Below are positions 1 through 8,028 of a stretch of DNA of 50,652 nt, one piece after another (position 1 is the first letter of the stretch; every line of letters begins with the position of its first letter). Location of the stretch: the NCBI GenBank assembly GCA_017514685.1, contig JAFWJN010000018.1, positions 1 to 50,652 of the forward strand, read 5' to 3'. The stretch comes from Clostridia bacterium (GTDB lineage Bacteria; Bacillota; Clostridia; Christensenellales; CAG-138). Below the pieces are notes generated by a model. The model was not told the origin of the DNA. It saw only the letters and a program-made list of their open reading frames with translations, and did not search any database. The position numbers and the translations under genes are program-made.

Positions 1-195
1 GATCGTATTATATCACATTCAGCCTGACCCGTCACGGAAAAGTTTTGATATAATGATGATTTTAATCAACAACCGTCCCTTCTCCGGAATTCATCTCACC
101 GCTTGAAGAAGCGGGAGTGTTCTTCCTGGAACGGTGATAAAAGAAGCCTGATTGCAATAATCGCATGAAAGATATGAGTTGTTGGGAAAACCTAA

Positions 196-228
196 AAACA
201 AAAAAACCACCCGATTTGAGTGGCTTTT
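196..228 (-). terminator. Rho-independent terminator after tRNA-Met
   Basis: Read on the minus strand, a short stem GCCAC / GTGGT (GCCAC-TCAAATCGG-GTGG) is followed by a run of seven T. It sits just downstream of the minus-strand tRNA. The remaining sequence from 1 to 195 shows no convincing gene; one short minus-strand reading frame there runs into the tRNA and is not coding. Confidence 0.75.
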
Positions 229-233
229 TGATA

Positions 234-310
234 TGGTAGCGGCGATCCGATTCGAACGGATGACAGGTCGGGTATGAACCGACTACTCTGGCCAACTGAG
301 TTACACCGCC
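234..310 (-). tRNA. tRNA-Met (anticodon CAU), CCA encoded
   Basis: The reverse complement folds into a full cloverleaf of 77 nt. The acceptor pair is GGCGGTG / CGCCGCT followed by A73 and an encoded CCA, the T arm is ATCCG-TTCGAAT-CGGAT, and the anticodon arm is GTCGG-TTCATAC-CCGAC, giving anticodon CAU. A paired G1-U72 and the absence of three consecutive G-C pairs at the base of the anticodon stem argue for elongator rather than initiator tRNA. A lysidine-modified tRNA-Ile(CAU) cannot be fully excluded, but the acceptor sequence fits Met. Confidence 0.93.
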
Positions 311-400
311 ATAGCAAAAGTAATTATAACGATGAATCCAAAAACTGTCAAGTTCTTTTTCGGAAAAAGGAAGAGAAAAAGTTTATTTTGCACAAGGGAT

Positions 401-432
401 AGAAAAGCTCCGGCAGAATCACCGCCGGAGCA
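401..432 (-). terminator. Rho-independent terminator of the LysR-cyclophilin unit
   Basis: GCTCCGGC (424-431 on the complement) pairs with GCCGGAGC (407-414), and the minus strand continues with TTTTCT. It lies 15 nt beyond the cyclophilin stop codon, so it ends that minus-strand transcript. Confidence 0.85.
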
Positions 433-446
433 AATCTTCGAATCAA

Positions 447-1091
447 TTATTCAGGCAGCTTTTCAGGCTCACCATAGTCCACACCGAATGTTTCGACTCT
501 TACGGATTTTATGACAACATCTACCAGAGGAACAGATTTTTCGCCCCAATAGTTGTACGTGACCGGAGTAGCGGCAATTGCATCCAGTGTTTCATATCCT
601 TCTACAAGTTTCCCGAATGCAGCATACTGGCCGTCAAGACCGGTATAGTCCGCATGCATGATAAAGAACTGGCTGCCTGCGGAATCCGGGGGCGTTGCGC
701 GTGCCATGGAGATCACTCCGCGCTCATGGGAGAGATCATTCTGGAACCCGTTAGCGGAGAATTCTCCCTTGATGGAGTAACCAGGTCCGCCGCTTCCGTT
801 GCCGTCGGGATCACCGCCCTGAATCATGAATCCGGCATAAATGCGGTGGAATACGGTTCCATCATAAAATTCGCTGTTGGCGAGGGAAATAAAGTTCTTG
901 ACGGTGTTCGGAGCAATATCAGGATAAAGCTCCAGCTTCATGACGCCGCCGTCGTTCATGGTAATCGTTGCAATGGGGTTTTGCTTCACGTTGTTTTCCT
1001 CCTGTTGTGATTGATCTTTCTTGGCAGCGCAGCCGAACATGCTGCTTAAACAGAGAAGCAAAGAAAGAATCACGGCTGTTGTTTTTTTCAT
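447..1091 (-). CDS. Cyclophilin-type peptidyl-prolyl cis-trans isomerase, lipoprotein
   Basis: Catalyses cis-trans isomerisation of X-Pro bonds, probably on exported proteins outside the membrane. The N-terminus (residues 1-21) is a lipoprotein signal with a lipobox ending LSSMFGC, so Cys21 should be lipidated. The mature part carries the cyclophilin fold: FHRIYAGFMIQGGDPDGNGSG with the active-site Arg (in FHR), and GSQFFIMHAD further on. At 214 residues it matches the single-domain secreted bacterial cyclophilins. The ATG has a GGAGG about 14 nt upstream. It follows the LysR gene by 23 bp on the same strand and a terminator follows it, so both are likely co-transcribed. The family call is firm; the protein clients are unknown. 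Confidence 0.93.
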   Translation of the reverse strand: MKKTTAVILSLLLCLSSMFGCAAKKDQSQQEENNVKQNPIATITMNDGGVMKLELYPDIAPNTVKNFISLANSEFYDGTVFHRIYAGFMIQGGDPDGNGSGGPGYSIKGEFSANGFQNDLSHERGVISMARATPPDSAGSQFFIMHADYTGLDGQYAAFGKLVEGYETLDAIAATPVTYNYWGEKSVPLVDVVIKSVRVETFGVDYGEPEKLPE

Positions 1092-1114
1092 GGTTGATAA
1101 ATTACCTCCGAGAG

Positions 1115-2065
1115 TTACTGCTTGTCCGAAAATATACCTTCCGGACTGATGGGAAAATGTGCAGATTTACCCATCTCAGCACATATATTAAGAAACTTAT
1201 TGATTGTTTCAGAACGATGCTGCCGTTTGTGAGCAATCATGGAGAAGGAGGCAGCATCAAATTCGCGCCCCTGGATTTCTTTATATTTAAGATCGGAAAA
1301 ACCATGCATCCGGATAGAGAGCAGAGGAACAAGGGCAACTCCTTTTCCGGCTTTCGCCCAAAGCAGGCAGGCATTGGTGTCGGGACCGACAAAACGGGGC
1401 ATAAACATGGAACCTTGTTCGCGGAACGCGGTTCTCATCAGGGGAAGGTTCTTGCCGGAAACGCAAAGAGGGAACTTGGCCAGTTCGGAAATCGTGACGG
1501 AAGGGCTATTGTTACCGATAAAGAAAACATCCTTCTGATAGCAGGCAACTAGATAATCGTGCAATGAGAAGATTACATCCAGATCTTCATATTGCGGAAG
1601 CTCGGCCACACGTACGAAAGAAGCATCGATCAGACCGCTTCCCATCATTTTGATCAGTTCATCAAGAGACGCTTCCCGCAGAACAATTTCAGTTTCAGGG
1701 TACTGCTCCGAATATTCATTAATCAGAGCCATCAGACCGCGACTGTCCAGAGAATCCAGAACACCGATTTTCAGTATGGTACGGGTGCCGTTTACATGAT
1801 TCGCAATTTCATTTTTTGCACTGTTTTCCGCCTCGACCATGATTTTGGATTTCTCATATAGGATACGGCCGGTTTCTGTCAGTTCAAGCCGGTGACTGCC
1901 ACTGCCCCGATGAAATAAACGGGTGTTGTACACCTGCTCCATTGCTTTAATCTGGTTGCTCAATGCAGGCTGGGCAACACCTAACTTGTTGGAAGCTGAA
2001 GTCAGGCTGCCTTCTTCAACAATGGCAATATAATTCACATAGTATTGGAAATTCAAGACAGACAC
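1115..2065 (-). CDS. LysR-family transcriptional regulator
   Basis: A 316-residue LysR-type regulator. Residues 1-60 form the winged helix-turn-helix (YYVNYIAIVEEGSLTSASNK, then AQPALSNQIKAMEQ), the classic LysR DNA-binding pattern. Residues from about 90 to 300 match the periplasmic-binding-protein-like effector domain (for example ILKIGVLDSLDSRGLM at its start). The downstream gene on the same strand is the cyclophilin lipoprotein, only 23 bp away. The opposite flank is the tcdA promoter region, 354 bp long, where a LysR protein could regulate itself. The effector and regulon cannot be read from sequence. Confidence 0.93.
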   Translation of the reverse strand: MSVLNFQYYVNYIAIVEEGSLTSASNKLGVAQPALSNQIKAMEQVYNTRLFHRGSGSHRLELTETGRILYEKSKIMVEAENSAKNEIANHVNGTRTILKIGVLDSLDSRGLMALINEYSEQYPETEIVLREASLDELIKMMGSGLIDASFVRVAELPQYEDLDVIFSLHDYLVACYQKDVFFIGNNSPSVTISELAKFPLCVSGKNLPLMRTAFREQGSMFMPRFVGPDTNACLLWAKAGKGVALVPLLSIRMHGFSDLKYKEIQGREFDAASFSMIAHKRQHRSETINKFLNICAEMGKSAHFPISPEGIFSDKQ

Positions 2066-2300
2066 CTCTTCATCATCTATCAGAATTATATATTACGATT
2101 TAATTATAAATAAATCTTATGGAAAAGGCAAGCGGTAAAACGAAAACTCCTTTAAAAAGCGGGAAAACGTGCAAAAAAGGGCTTTTTTCCATAACTTTTT
2201 TGCATAGAAACAATTGATCGGGGGTTATGACTTCTGGATATCATGTAGAAAAGGTGATTGCTTCGGAACATCTATATGCATAGAAACGAGAAGGGATTAA

Positions 2301-2329
2301 TTGCAAGAACCCCCCGTATATGATATACT
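2301..2329 (+). promoter_or_regulatory. Sigma-A promoter for tcdA
   Basis: TTGCAA (2301-2306), 17-bp spacer, TATACT (2324-2329). It lies 90 bp before the chosen tcdA start. The rest of the 2066-2419 gap is AT-rich with no open frame I would support. Confidence 0.7.
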
Positions 2330-2419
2330 GACCTTAAAAGAGCCGCTTATCGAAAGAATAGAATGGACAAATCGTTCTTCTGCAGGGACATTCGAATGGC
2401 GGCTGATCGGGGGAGAAAA

Positions 2420-3154
2420 ATGCTGAATCGGTTTTCCAGAGCAGAGCTGATTTTCGGCGCGGAGGCATTGAAAAAGCTTTCAAAATGCCGGGTCGCTGTA
2501 TTCGGAATCGGCGGAGTAGGCGGATATGTTGTAGAGGCGCTTGCCCGGGGAGGGGTCGGCAAACTGGTGCTGGTTGACAGCGATGAAGTCTGCCTGACAA
2601 ACCTGAACAGGCAGATCATTGCGACAGAAGCGACAATTGGAAAGAGTAAGGTGGAATGCGCAAAGGAACGCGTTCTTTCTATCAATCCTGCGTGCACTGT
2701 AGAGGTTTATCCGGTCTTTTTTCTGCCGGAAAATGCAAATGAATTTGACTTCACATCCTATGATTATGTGGTGGATGCGGTTGATACCGTAGCGGCAAAG
2801 ATCGCGCTGATCGAAGCTAGCAAAAAAGCCGGAACTCCGATCATTTGCGCTATGGGAGCCGGAAACAAGGTCGATCCGACTGCATTTACAGTAGCGGATA
2901 TTGAAAAAACATCTGTTGATCCGCTTGCACGGGTCATCAGGACAGAGTGCAGAAAACGTGGAATCAGAAATGTAAAGACCGTTTACTCAAAGGAATCCCC
3001 GATTAAGAATCATAAAGCGGAAGTATCGGAACAAACAATGAAGCGAAGTCTTCCGGGATCCACATCGTTTGTTCCGCCCGTAATGGGGTTGATTATGGCA
3101 GGGGAAGTGATCAAGGACTTGATCGGATACCGGCAGGATCTCATAGAAGAATAA
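2420..3154 (+). CDS. tcdA: tRNA threonylcarbamoyladenosine dehydratase (TcdA/CsdL, ThiF-E1 fold)
   Basis: ATP-dependent dehydration of t6A37 to cyclic ct6A in ANN-decoding tRNAs. The protein opens MLNRFSRAELIFGAEALKKL, the usual family start, then the Rossmann motif GIGGVGG (residues 29-35), Asp53 and the NLNRQI segment (61-66) that binds ATP. I chose the ATG at 2420 rather than in-frame ATGs at 2363 or 2397: a CGGGGGAG ribosome site lies 6 nt upstream, and the extra 19 residues do not belong to the family. Length is 244 residues, near the usual 250-270. A lipoprotein gene follows after 10 bp on the same strand. Partner CsdE/CsdA genes are not nearby. Confidence 0.92.
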   Translation: MLNRFSRAELIFGAEALKKLSKCRVAVFGIGGVGGYVVEALARGGVGKLVLVDSDEVCLTNLNRQIIATEATIGKSKVECAKERVLSINPACTVEVYPVFFLPENANEFDFTSYDYVVDAVDTVAAKIALIEASKKAGTPIICAMGAGNKVDPTAFTVADIEKTSVDPLARVIRTECRKRGIRNVKTVYSKESPIKNHKAEVSEQTMKRSLPGSTSFVPPVMGLIMAGEVIKDLIGYRQDLIEE

Positions 3155-3164
3155 AAACATCAGA

Positions 3165-4622
3165 ATGAACAGATATTCAAAAGACAATCGAAAACACCTT
3201 GCGGGAAAAGAACAAGACGGAACATGGGGACGCCTATCCGTTGCGATTTTGATATGCCTGATTGTTTCGGCATTGCTTTTTGCTTGCTCGGAACCTATGA
3301 CAAAAACGGATGAGCCGGCACTGATCAGTTTGAACAGTTATATCGAAGCGGATGAGGCGACCGGATATGACGGATATGGGATGATCGATGTGAAGATGAA
3401 CAGCGAAAAACTGCGCGCTGATCTTGAGAGAAATATCCGGACAGCAAAAGGAATAGACCGATTGACAGAAGCAGAAAAAATCACGGAGATCATTGGAAGG
3501 CAGTTCTACCTGTCAAACACAGAGAATCTGAAGAATGGCGATAAGGTGGATATTGTCTGGATGGACTGGGAAGAAGAAGCCGCGATGCTGGAGCAACATT
3601 ATGGAATTGATCTGGTCTATGAAAACTTTTCCATAGCGGTAAACGGGCTGAAAGCAACGGAAGCGGTGGATCCTTTTTCTATGCTAAGGGTTTCTTTTGA
3701 AGGATATGACGGATATGGAAAGATTCAGGCAGAGAGTTCCAACAATTACGGCTTTTCATATGTATTTTCAAAGCAGGATCATCTTACCAACGGCGATATC
3801 ATAGAAGCTGAAGTGCTACTCACGGTGGACGAGTCGGATGAAACCTATACGAAAAGGACTGGAGTCCGGGTGACCGGAAGAACAGCGAAGTATACGGTGG
3901 ACGGTCTTGCTCCACTTGCGGAGGTCGATCCGTTTGAGTATATTACGGTAGAGTATTCAGGCAGGGAACCGGATGGAATTGCATTGTTCTCCTATAATCC
4001 TCCGGAAGGGCTGTTTCCGGACCTGACTATGGTTACGGATCGGTTTTCAGGCTTGTCCAACGGCGATATCGTAACCTTGAAATTCTCAACTGTAAAAGAA
4101 GCGGAAGAGTATGAACCCGCAACAGGAATCCGACTGAAAAGGCTTACAGGAACATTTGTCATCAAGGGCTTGCCCGGTTATGTAACATCTCTTAATGGGA
4201 TTCCGAAGTCGGTTATGGAAAAGATCGATGCAAAGACTGCTGAATGGGTGCAAACCAATCTTCAGGAGGAACTTGCCGGAAACGCGGAATTAAGCGGAAT
4301 TGAAACAGCTGGCCACTTTTTGCTTGTTTCTTCCAATGGAGCAAAGGATAATTATTTCGGGGTTATCCATAAAGTTACATTAACAGACGGTAAAACCAAG
4401 TATACATATTATCCATTCACGTTTATGGTTGGCTTTGGAATGGAAAAAGACGGAGCTTATTCCATGGAATCGGAGATGATGCGCTCAAGATTTACTGTTG
4501 AAATTAAAACAAAAAAGGGAAAGTCTGTCCTATATGGCGCCAAGTCCGTAGAGGAAATCAGGGAAGGATTTTTGGAACCTGCTACGCAGAAGTTCTTCGA
4601 TCACTTCGAGACGGATTTTTAA
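3165..4622 (+). CDS. Lipoprotein with repeated GYDGYG-type domains, function unknown
   Basis: A 485-residue secreted lipoprotein: a hydrophobic stretch (about residues 26-40) ends in LLFACSE, a lipobox with Cys41, preceded by a rather long charged N-region. The mature part holds three related segments of about 90 residues. Each begins with a motif such as TGYDGYGMID, EGYDGYGKIQ or the degenerate SGREPDGIAL, and each ends with a NGD-plus-hydrophobic strand (LKNGDKVDI, LTNGDIIEA, LSNGDIVTL). This looks like a tandem beta-sandwich array. The C-terminal 130 residues differ and may form a separate domain. No enzyme motif was seen. The ribosome site is weak, so the start is less certain than the frame. 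It follows tcdA by 10 bp and ends in a terminator. Confidence 0.8.
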   Translation: MNRYSKDNRKHLAGKEQDGTWGRLSVAILICLIVSALLFACSEPMTKTDEPALISLNSYIEADEATGYDGYGMIDVKMNSEKLRADLERNIRTAKGIDRLTEAEKITEIIGRQFYLSNTENLKNGDKVDIVWMDWEEEAAMLEQHYGIDLVYENFSIAVNGLKATEAVDPFSMLRVSFEGYDGYGKIQAESSNNYGFSYVFSKQDHLTNGDIIEAEVLLTVDESDETYTKRTGVRVTGRTAKYTVDGLAPLAEVDPFEYITVEYSGREPDGIALFSYNPPEGLFPDLTMVTDRFSGLSNGDIVTLKFSTVKEAEEYEPATGIRLKRLTGTFVIKGLPGYVTSLNGIPKSVMEKIDAKTAEWVQTNLQEELAGNAELSGIETAGHFLLVSSNGAKDNYFGVIHKVTLTDGKTKYTYYPFTFMVGFGMEKDGAYSMESEMMRSRFTVEIKTKKGKSVLYGAKSVEEIREGFLEPATQKFFDHFETDF

Positions 4623-4643
4623 CATTAGCAATATGTTGCAAAG

Positions 4644-4690
4644 GAGATCTCATCCGGCACCTATGCAGGAGGAGATCTCTTTTCGTTTTG
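4644..4690 (+). terminator. Rho-independent terminator of tcdA-lipoprotein unit
   Basis: GAGATCTC-a-TCC (4644-4655) pairs with GGA-g-GAGATCTC (ending 4679), followed by TTTTCGTTTT. It lies between the lipoprotein stop and the htpG promoter. Confidence 0.75.
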
Positions 4691-4727
4691 AGATTGTGAC
4701 AACATTGGAAAATCATGTGCAGGTCTC

Positions 4728-4756
4728 TTGCAAACGGAACGGAAAAGAGCTACACT
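4728..4756 (+). promoter_or_regulatory. Sigma-A promoter for htpG
   Basis: TTGCAA (4728-4733), 17-bp spacer, TACACT (4751-4756). The predicted transcription start, near 4763, falls inside the CIRCE operator, the usual arrangement for HrcA repression. Confidence 0.8.
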
Positions 4757-4760
4757 GTGT

Positions 4761-4787
4761 TTAGCACTCAGGAAACGAGAGTGCCAA
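4761..4787 (+). promoter_or_regulatory. CIRCE operator (HrcA binding site) of htpG
   Basis: TTAGCACTC, nine bases, GAGTGCCAA. The family consensus is TTAGCACTC-N9-GAGTGCTAA, so 17 of 18 arm positions match. HrcA represses groE and dnaK operons through this element in many Firmicutes. Finding it here predicts that htpG belongs to the HrcA regulon. Confidence 0.93.
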
Positions 4788-4811
4788 ATGTTTATAACAG
4801 AAGGTACAGAT

Positions 4812-6680
4812 ATGGCTAAGAAACAGTTTAAGACCGAATCCAAAAGATTGTTGGATCTGATGATCAACTCCATTTACACGCATCGGGAGATTTTCTTAAG
4901 GGAATTGATCTCAAATGCATCCGATGCAATCGATAAGCGCTATTATGCTGCGATGCAGCAAGGCAATACCGGAGTGGACCGCAATGAGTATGAGATCCGC
5001 CTTGAGCCCAATGAAGCTCAGAGAACACTCACCATTACGGATAATGGCTGCGGAATGACAGCAAAAGAACTGGAGGAGAATCTCGGAACGATTGCAAAGA
5101 GCGGAACTCGCGCATTTGCTGAGAATCTGGAAAAAGCGGAAGATATCAGCGTAATCGGACAGTTTGGCGTCGGCTTTTATTCCGCTTTTATGGTAGCGGA
5201 TAAGGTTACCGTTTATTCACATAAGGAGGGAGAAGAGGCAGCAGTCTGGGAATCCTCCGGTGAGGACGGATATACGGTCAGTCCTTGCGATTATGAACCG
5301 GTCGGAACCAAGATTGTGCTGCATCTCAAAGATAACGGGGAAGAAGCTAATTATGACGAGTTCCTGCAGGAGTACAGATTGACTTCTCTGGTCAAAAAAT
5401 ACAGCGATTATATCCGCTATCCGATCAGAATGCAGGTAGGCCGTCAGGAGAAAAAAGAGGGAACGGAAGATGAGTATGAGACGGTTTATGAAGACAAGAC
5501 CCTCAACAGCATGGTCCCTCTTTGGAACAAAAACAAGAATGAGATCACAAAAGAGGAGTATGACCAGTTCTACCGGGATACGTTCTATGACTTTGACGAG
5601 CCCGTCAGCGTACTGCATATCCGTACAGAAGGAATGCTTTCCTATACGGCACTGCTCTTTATCCCGAAGAACCCTCCGTACGACTTCAATACCAAGGGAT
5701 TCAAACGCGGTTTGAAACTGTATGCGAACGGCGTTATGATCATGGAACAGTGCGAAGAACTGCTTCCGGAATACTTCGGGTTTATCAAGGGCTTGGTCGA
5801 TTCGCCTGATCTGTCTTTGAATATTTCACGTGAAATGCTGCAGCATGACCGGCAGCTTTCTGCAATCGCGAATAACCTGAAGAAGAAAATTCAACAGGAA
5901 CTGCTCCGGATGATCAAGGATGAAAGAGACAAGTACGGTGAATTCTTCCGCTCCTTCGGAAGAACGCTCAAATTCGGAGTCTATGATAATTACGGCGTGA
6001 ACGCAGAGTTCCTGAAAGATACTCTTCTGTTCCATTCCCGTTCACTGGAAAAGGAAATCACTCTGAAAGAATATGCGGACGCTATGCCGGAAGAGCAGAA
6101 GAGCATCTATTACGCCGCCGGAGATACTCTGCAGCATGTGCTGAAAATGCCGCAGACGGAACGCGTGGCGGAAAAAGGATACGATATTCTCTGCCTCACG
6201 GATGACGTGGATGAGTTCGCGCTGAGGATCATGCGGGAGTATGCAGACAAGCCGTTTGTTTCTGTCTCCGATCCGGGGCTGGATCTTTCTTCCGATGATG
6301 AGAAAAAGGCTATGGAAGAAAAGAAAACAGAAAATAAAGCCTTGCTGGAGAGAATCAAGAATGTATTGGGCGATAAGGTCGGTGAGGTTCGCTTGACTGA
6401 CCGCCTGAAATCATCTGTCGCTTGTCTGACCGGTGAGGAAGGTATGTCTGTTGAAATGTATAAAGTCCTCCGTGCGATGCCAAACGGGGATTCTGTTCCA
6501 ATGACATTCCATCTAGAACTGAATCCGGAACATCCGCTGTTCCAAAAACTATCCGAACTGGATGATGAAAAACTGAAAGAATATGCGGAGTTGATTTTTG
6601 CACAGGCAAAACTGATGGCAGGACTTCCGCTTGAAGATCCTGCAGCCTTCTCCGAAGCGGTCTGCAGACTGATGCAGTAA
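4812..6680 (+). CDS. htpG: Chaperone HtpG (Hsp90)
   Basis: Cytosolic ATP-dependent Hsp90 chaperone. The N-terminal GHKL ATPase domain shows NASDAIDK (residues 35-42), TDNGCGM (76-82), GTIAKSGT (92-99) and GQFGVGFYSAF (116-126), the full set of ATP-binding motifs. The middle and C-terminal dimerisation domains follow, for 622 residues, the normal length. I chose the ATG at 4812 (MAKKQFKTESKRLL) because an in-frame ATG at 4728 lies in the promoter -35 box. A modest GAAGGT ribosome site lies 6 nt upstream. A CIRCE operator covers the transcript start, so heat-shock control by HrcA is likely. It ends in a terminator shared with the convergent dehydrogenase. Confidence 0.97.
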   Translation: MAKKQFKTESKRLLDLMINSIYTHREIFLRELISNASDAIDKRYYAAMQQGNTGVDRNEYEIRLEPNEAQRTLTITDNGCGMTAKELEENLGTIAKSGTRAFAENLEKAEDISVIGQFGVGFYSAFMVADKVTVYSHKEGEEAAVWESSGEDGYTVSPCDYEPVGTKIVLHLKDNGEEANYDEFLQEYRLTSLVKKYSDYIRYPIRMQVGRQEKKEGTEDEYETVYEDKTLNSMVPLWNKNKNEITKEEYDQFYRDTFYDFDEPVSVLHIRTEGMLSYTALLFIPKNPPYDFNTKGFKRGLKLYANGVMIMEQCEELLPEYFGFIKGLVDSPDLSLNISREMLQHDRQLSAIANNLKKKIQQELLRMIKDERDKYGEFFRSFGRTLKFGVYDNYGVNAEFLKDTLLFHSRSLEKEITLKEYADAMPEEQKSIYYAAGDTLQHVLKMPQTERVAEKGYDILCLTDDVDEFALRIMREYADKPFVSVSDPGLDLSSDDEKKAMEEKKTENKALLERIKNVLGDKVGEVRLTDRLKSSVACLTGEEGMSVEMYKVLRAMPNGDSVPMTFHLELNPEHPLFQKLSELDDEKLKEYAELIFAQAKLMAGLPLEDPAAFSEAVCRLMQ

Positions 6681-6700
6681 CCAATTCAAAGATGCATATG

Positions 6701-6735
6701 AAAAGGATACCGGGATTTATAACCGGTATCCTTTT
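6701..6735. terminator. Bidirectional terminator between htpG and the 2-hydroxyacid dehydrogenase
   Basis: AAAAGGATACCGG pairs with CCGGTATCCTTTT around a 9-nt loop, with A and T runs on both sides, so it can end transcripts from either direction. Confidence 0.88.
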
Positions 6736-6768
6736 ATATCTCAACGAAATGAAAAGAATTCTCTCTTG

Positions 6769-7713
6769 TTAGATCAGGTTGATCGGAAATCCTTCCATCC
6801 AGCAGCGAAGATTTCCGAAAACAATTTCTGCACGGAGTTCCATGGATTCTTTGGTCGCAAAGGCAATGTGAGGCGTTAGGATTGTGTTGGGAGCAGAGAG
6901 GAGAGGTTCAGTAGCGGGAATAGGAGGCTCCTGATCAAACACATCGATAGCAGCTCCGGCTATGATACCGCGATTCAGCGCTTCCGTGAGATCCTTGGAA
7001 TTGACAACGGGACCGCGGGCCAGATTGATCAGATAGGATGAAGGCTTCATATGCTTCAGGGCATTTGAATCAATCATTCCCCTGGTGGAATCGTTCAGCG
7101 GACAGTGCAAAAGAACAATGTCGGACAAAGAGAGCAGTTTCTCCAGACTGACCTGCCAGATATATTCCGGCACATCCGGATGCAAGGTGCGGCTTGTTGC
7201 AAGGATTCGGCAACCGAAGGCATGAAACAGCGCTGCGGAACGGGAACCGATTTTTCCAAGCCCTACGATTCCAACGGTTTTTCCTTTCAGCTCAGAACCG
7301 ATCAAGCCTTCTTTCGTCATACCGGCTCTGCATCGCTGCTCGGTTTTCGGAACATTTCTCATCAGATCGATTGCAAGCCCGACTCCAAGTTCTGAAACAG
7401 CTTCTGTGGAATAACCGGAGGCATTGCTGATCTGGATTCCACGGGCTTTGGCAGCAGCCACAGGAATGTGATCGACACCCGTGAAAGCAACGTTGACATA
7501 ACGAAGATGCTCACAGGCATCCAGAACCCGAAGGGGCAACGGCATGTTGGCCAATATAATGACATCGGCATCTTTTGCCTGGGAGATCAGAATCGATTCA
7601 TCCGATGATTTCGCGTACTCTTTAAAAGTATGTCCTTGAGCTTCGAAAGGTTCTTTTAAGAGACGCAGCTTTTCTTCGCTGATTCCGAGCGGCTCCATAA
7701 TCACGATCTGCAT
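6769..7713 (-). CDS. D-isomer-specific 2-hydroxyacid dehydrogenase
   Basis: NAD(P)H-dependent oxidoreductase of 2-hydroxy / 2-keto acids, cytosolic, 314 residues. The Rossmann motif GLGKIG is at residues 151-156. The catalytic trio of the family is visible: Arg233 in LARGPVV, Glu262 in DQEPP and His282 in TPHIA. An extended N-terminus to 7857 is open but unlikely: the ATG at 7713 has GGAGGG about 7 nt upstream, and MQIVIMEPLG is a typical first strand. The exact substrate (glycerate, lactate, phosphoglycerate or another acid) cannot be told. It is a single-gene unit with its own promoter and shares a terminator with htpG. Confidence 0.9.
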   Translation of the reverse strand: MQIVIMEPLGISEEKLRLLKEPFEAQGHTFKEYAKSSDESILISQAKDADVIILANMPLPLRVLDACEHLRYVNVAFTGVDHIPVAAAKARGIQISNASGYSTEAVSELGVGLAIDLMRNVPKTEQRCRAGMTKEGLIGSELKGKTVGIVGLGKIGSRSAALFHAFGCRILATSRTLHPDVPEYIWQVSLEKLLSLSDIVLLHCPLNDSTRGMIDSNALKHMKPSSYLINLARGPVVNSKDLTEALNRGIIAGAAIDVFDQEPPIPATEPLLSAPNTILTPHIAFATKESMELRAEIVFGNLRCWMEGFPINLI

Positions 7714-7737
7714 AGCGACCCTCCATGCTTTTTTTCT

Positions 7738-7766
7738 ATTATATAACAATTCTTGAATGATTTCAC
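7738..7766 (-). promoter_or_regulatory. Promoter of the 2-hydroxyacid dehydrogenase gene
   Basis: On the minus strand GTGAAA (7761-7766), 17-bp spacer, TATAAT (7738-7743). It is just upstream of the chosen start at 7713 and inside the longer frame, which supports the shorter protein. Confidence 0.6.
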
Positions 7767-7955
7767 CTGTATAACGGAAAAAGTGCAGAGAGAACTCCTG
7801 TTTTCTACCGATCGAATCAGAAAAGAACAAAAGGATTCGAGACTGCGCTGCGGACACTGAAAAATCACAAAATATAAGTAAAATCAGCTATTATTCACAT
7901 TTTTTTCGAATATTGTTAACATAACATAGGTTCTTTTATGTAAAATTCATGTTAT

Positions 7956-7961
7956 TATAAT
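7956..7961 (+). promoter_or_regulatory. Candidate -10 box for the peptidoglycan-binding protein gene
   Basis: A perfect TATAAT lies 68 bp before the start at 8029; a TTCTTT 19 bp upstream is a poor -35. The 7767-8028 gap is otherwise AT-rich with no coding frame. Confidence 0.45.
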
Positions 7962-8028
7962 GAAGAGTAATTAGAATTGTGGACGGCTATACACTCTGCG
8001 CCGTTCAATGGATAACAAGGAGGAGCTC

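Noticed and set aside
2321-2330. TGATATACT upstream of tcdA as another GntR operator
   Set aside because: It is just the -10 box (TATACT) preceded by TGA; there is no inverted repeat, and the gene is unrelated.
4728-4811. Longer htpG start at ATG 4728
   Set aside because: The ATG overlaps the promoter -35 and lies upstream of the CIRCE operator, and the extra residues are not part of Hsp90.
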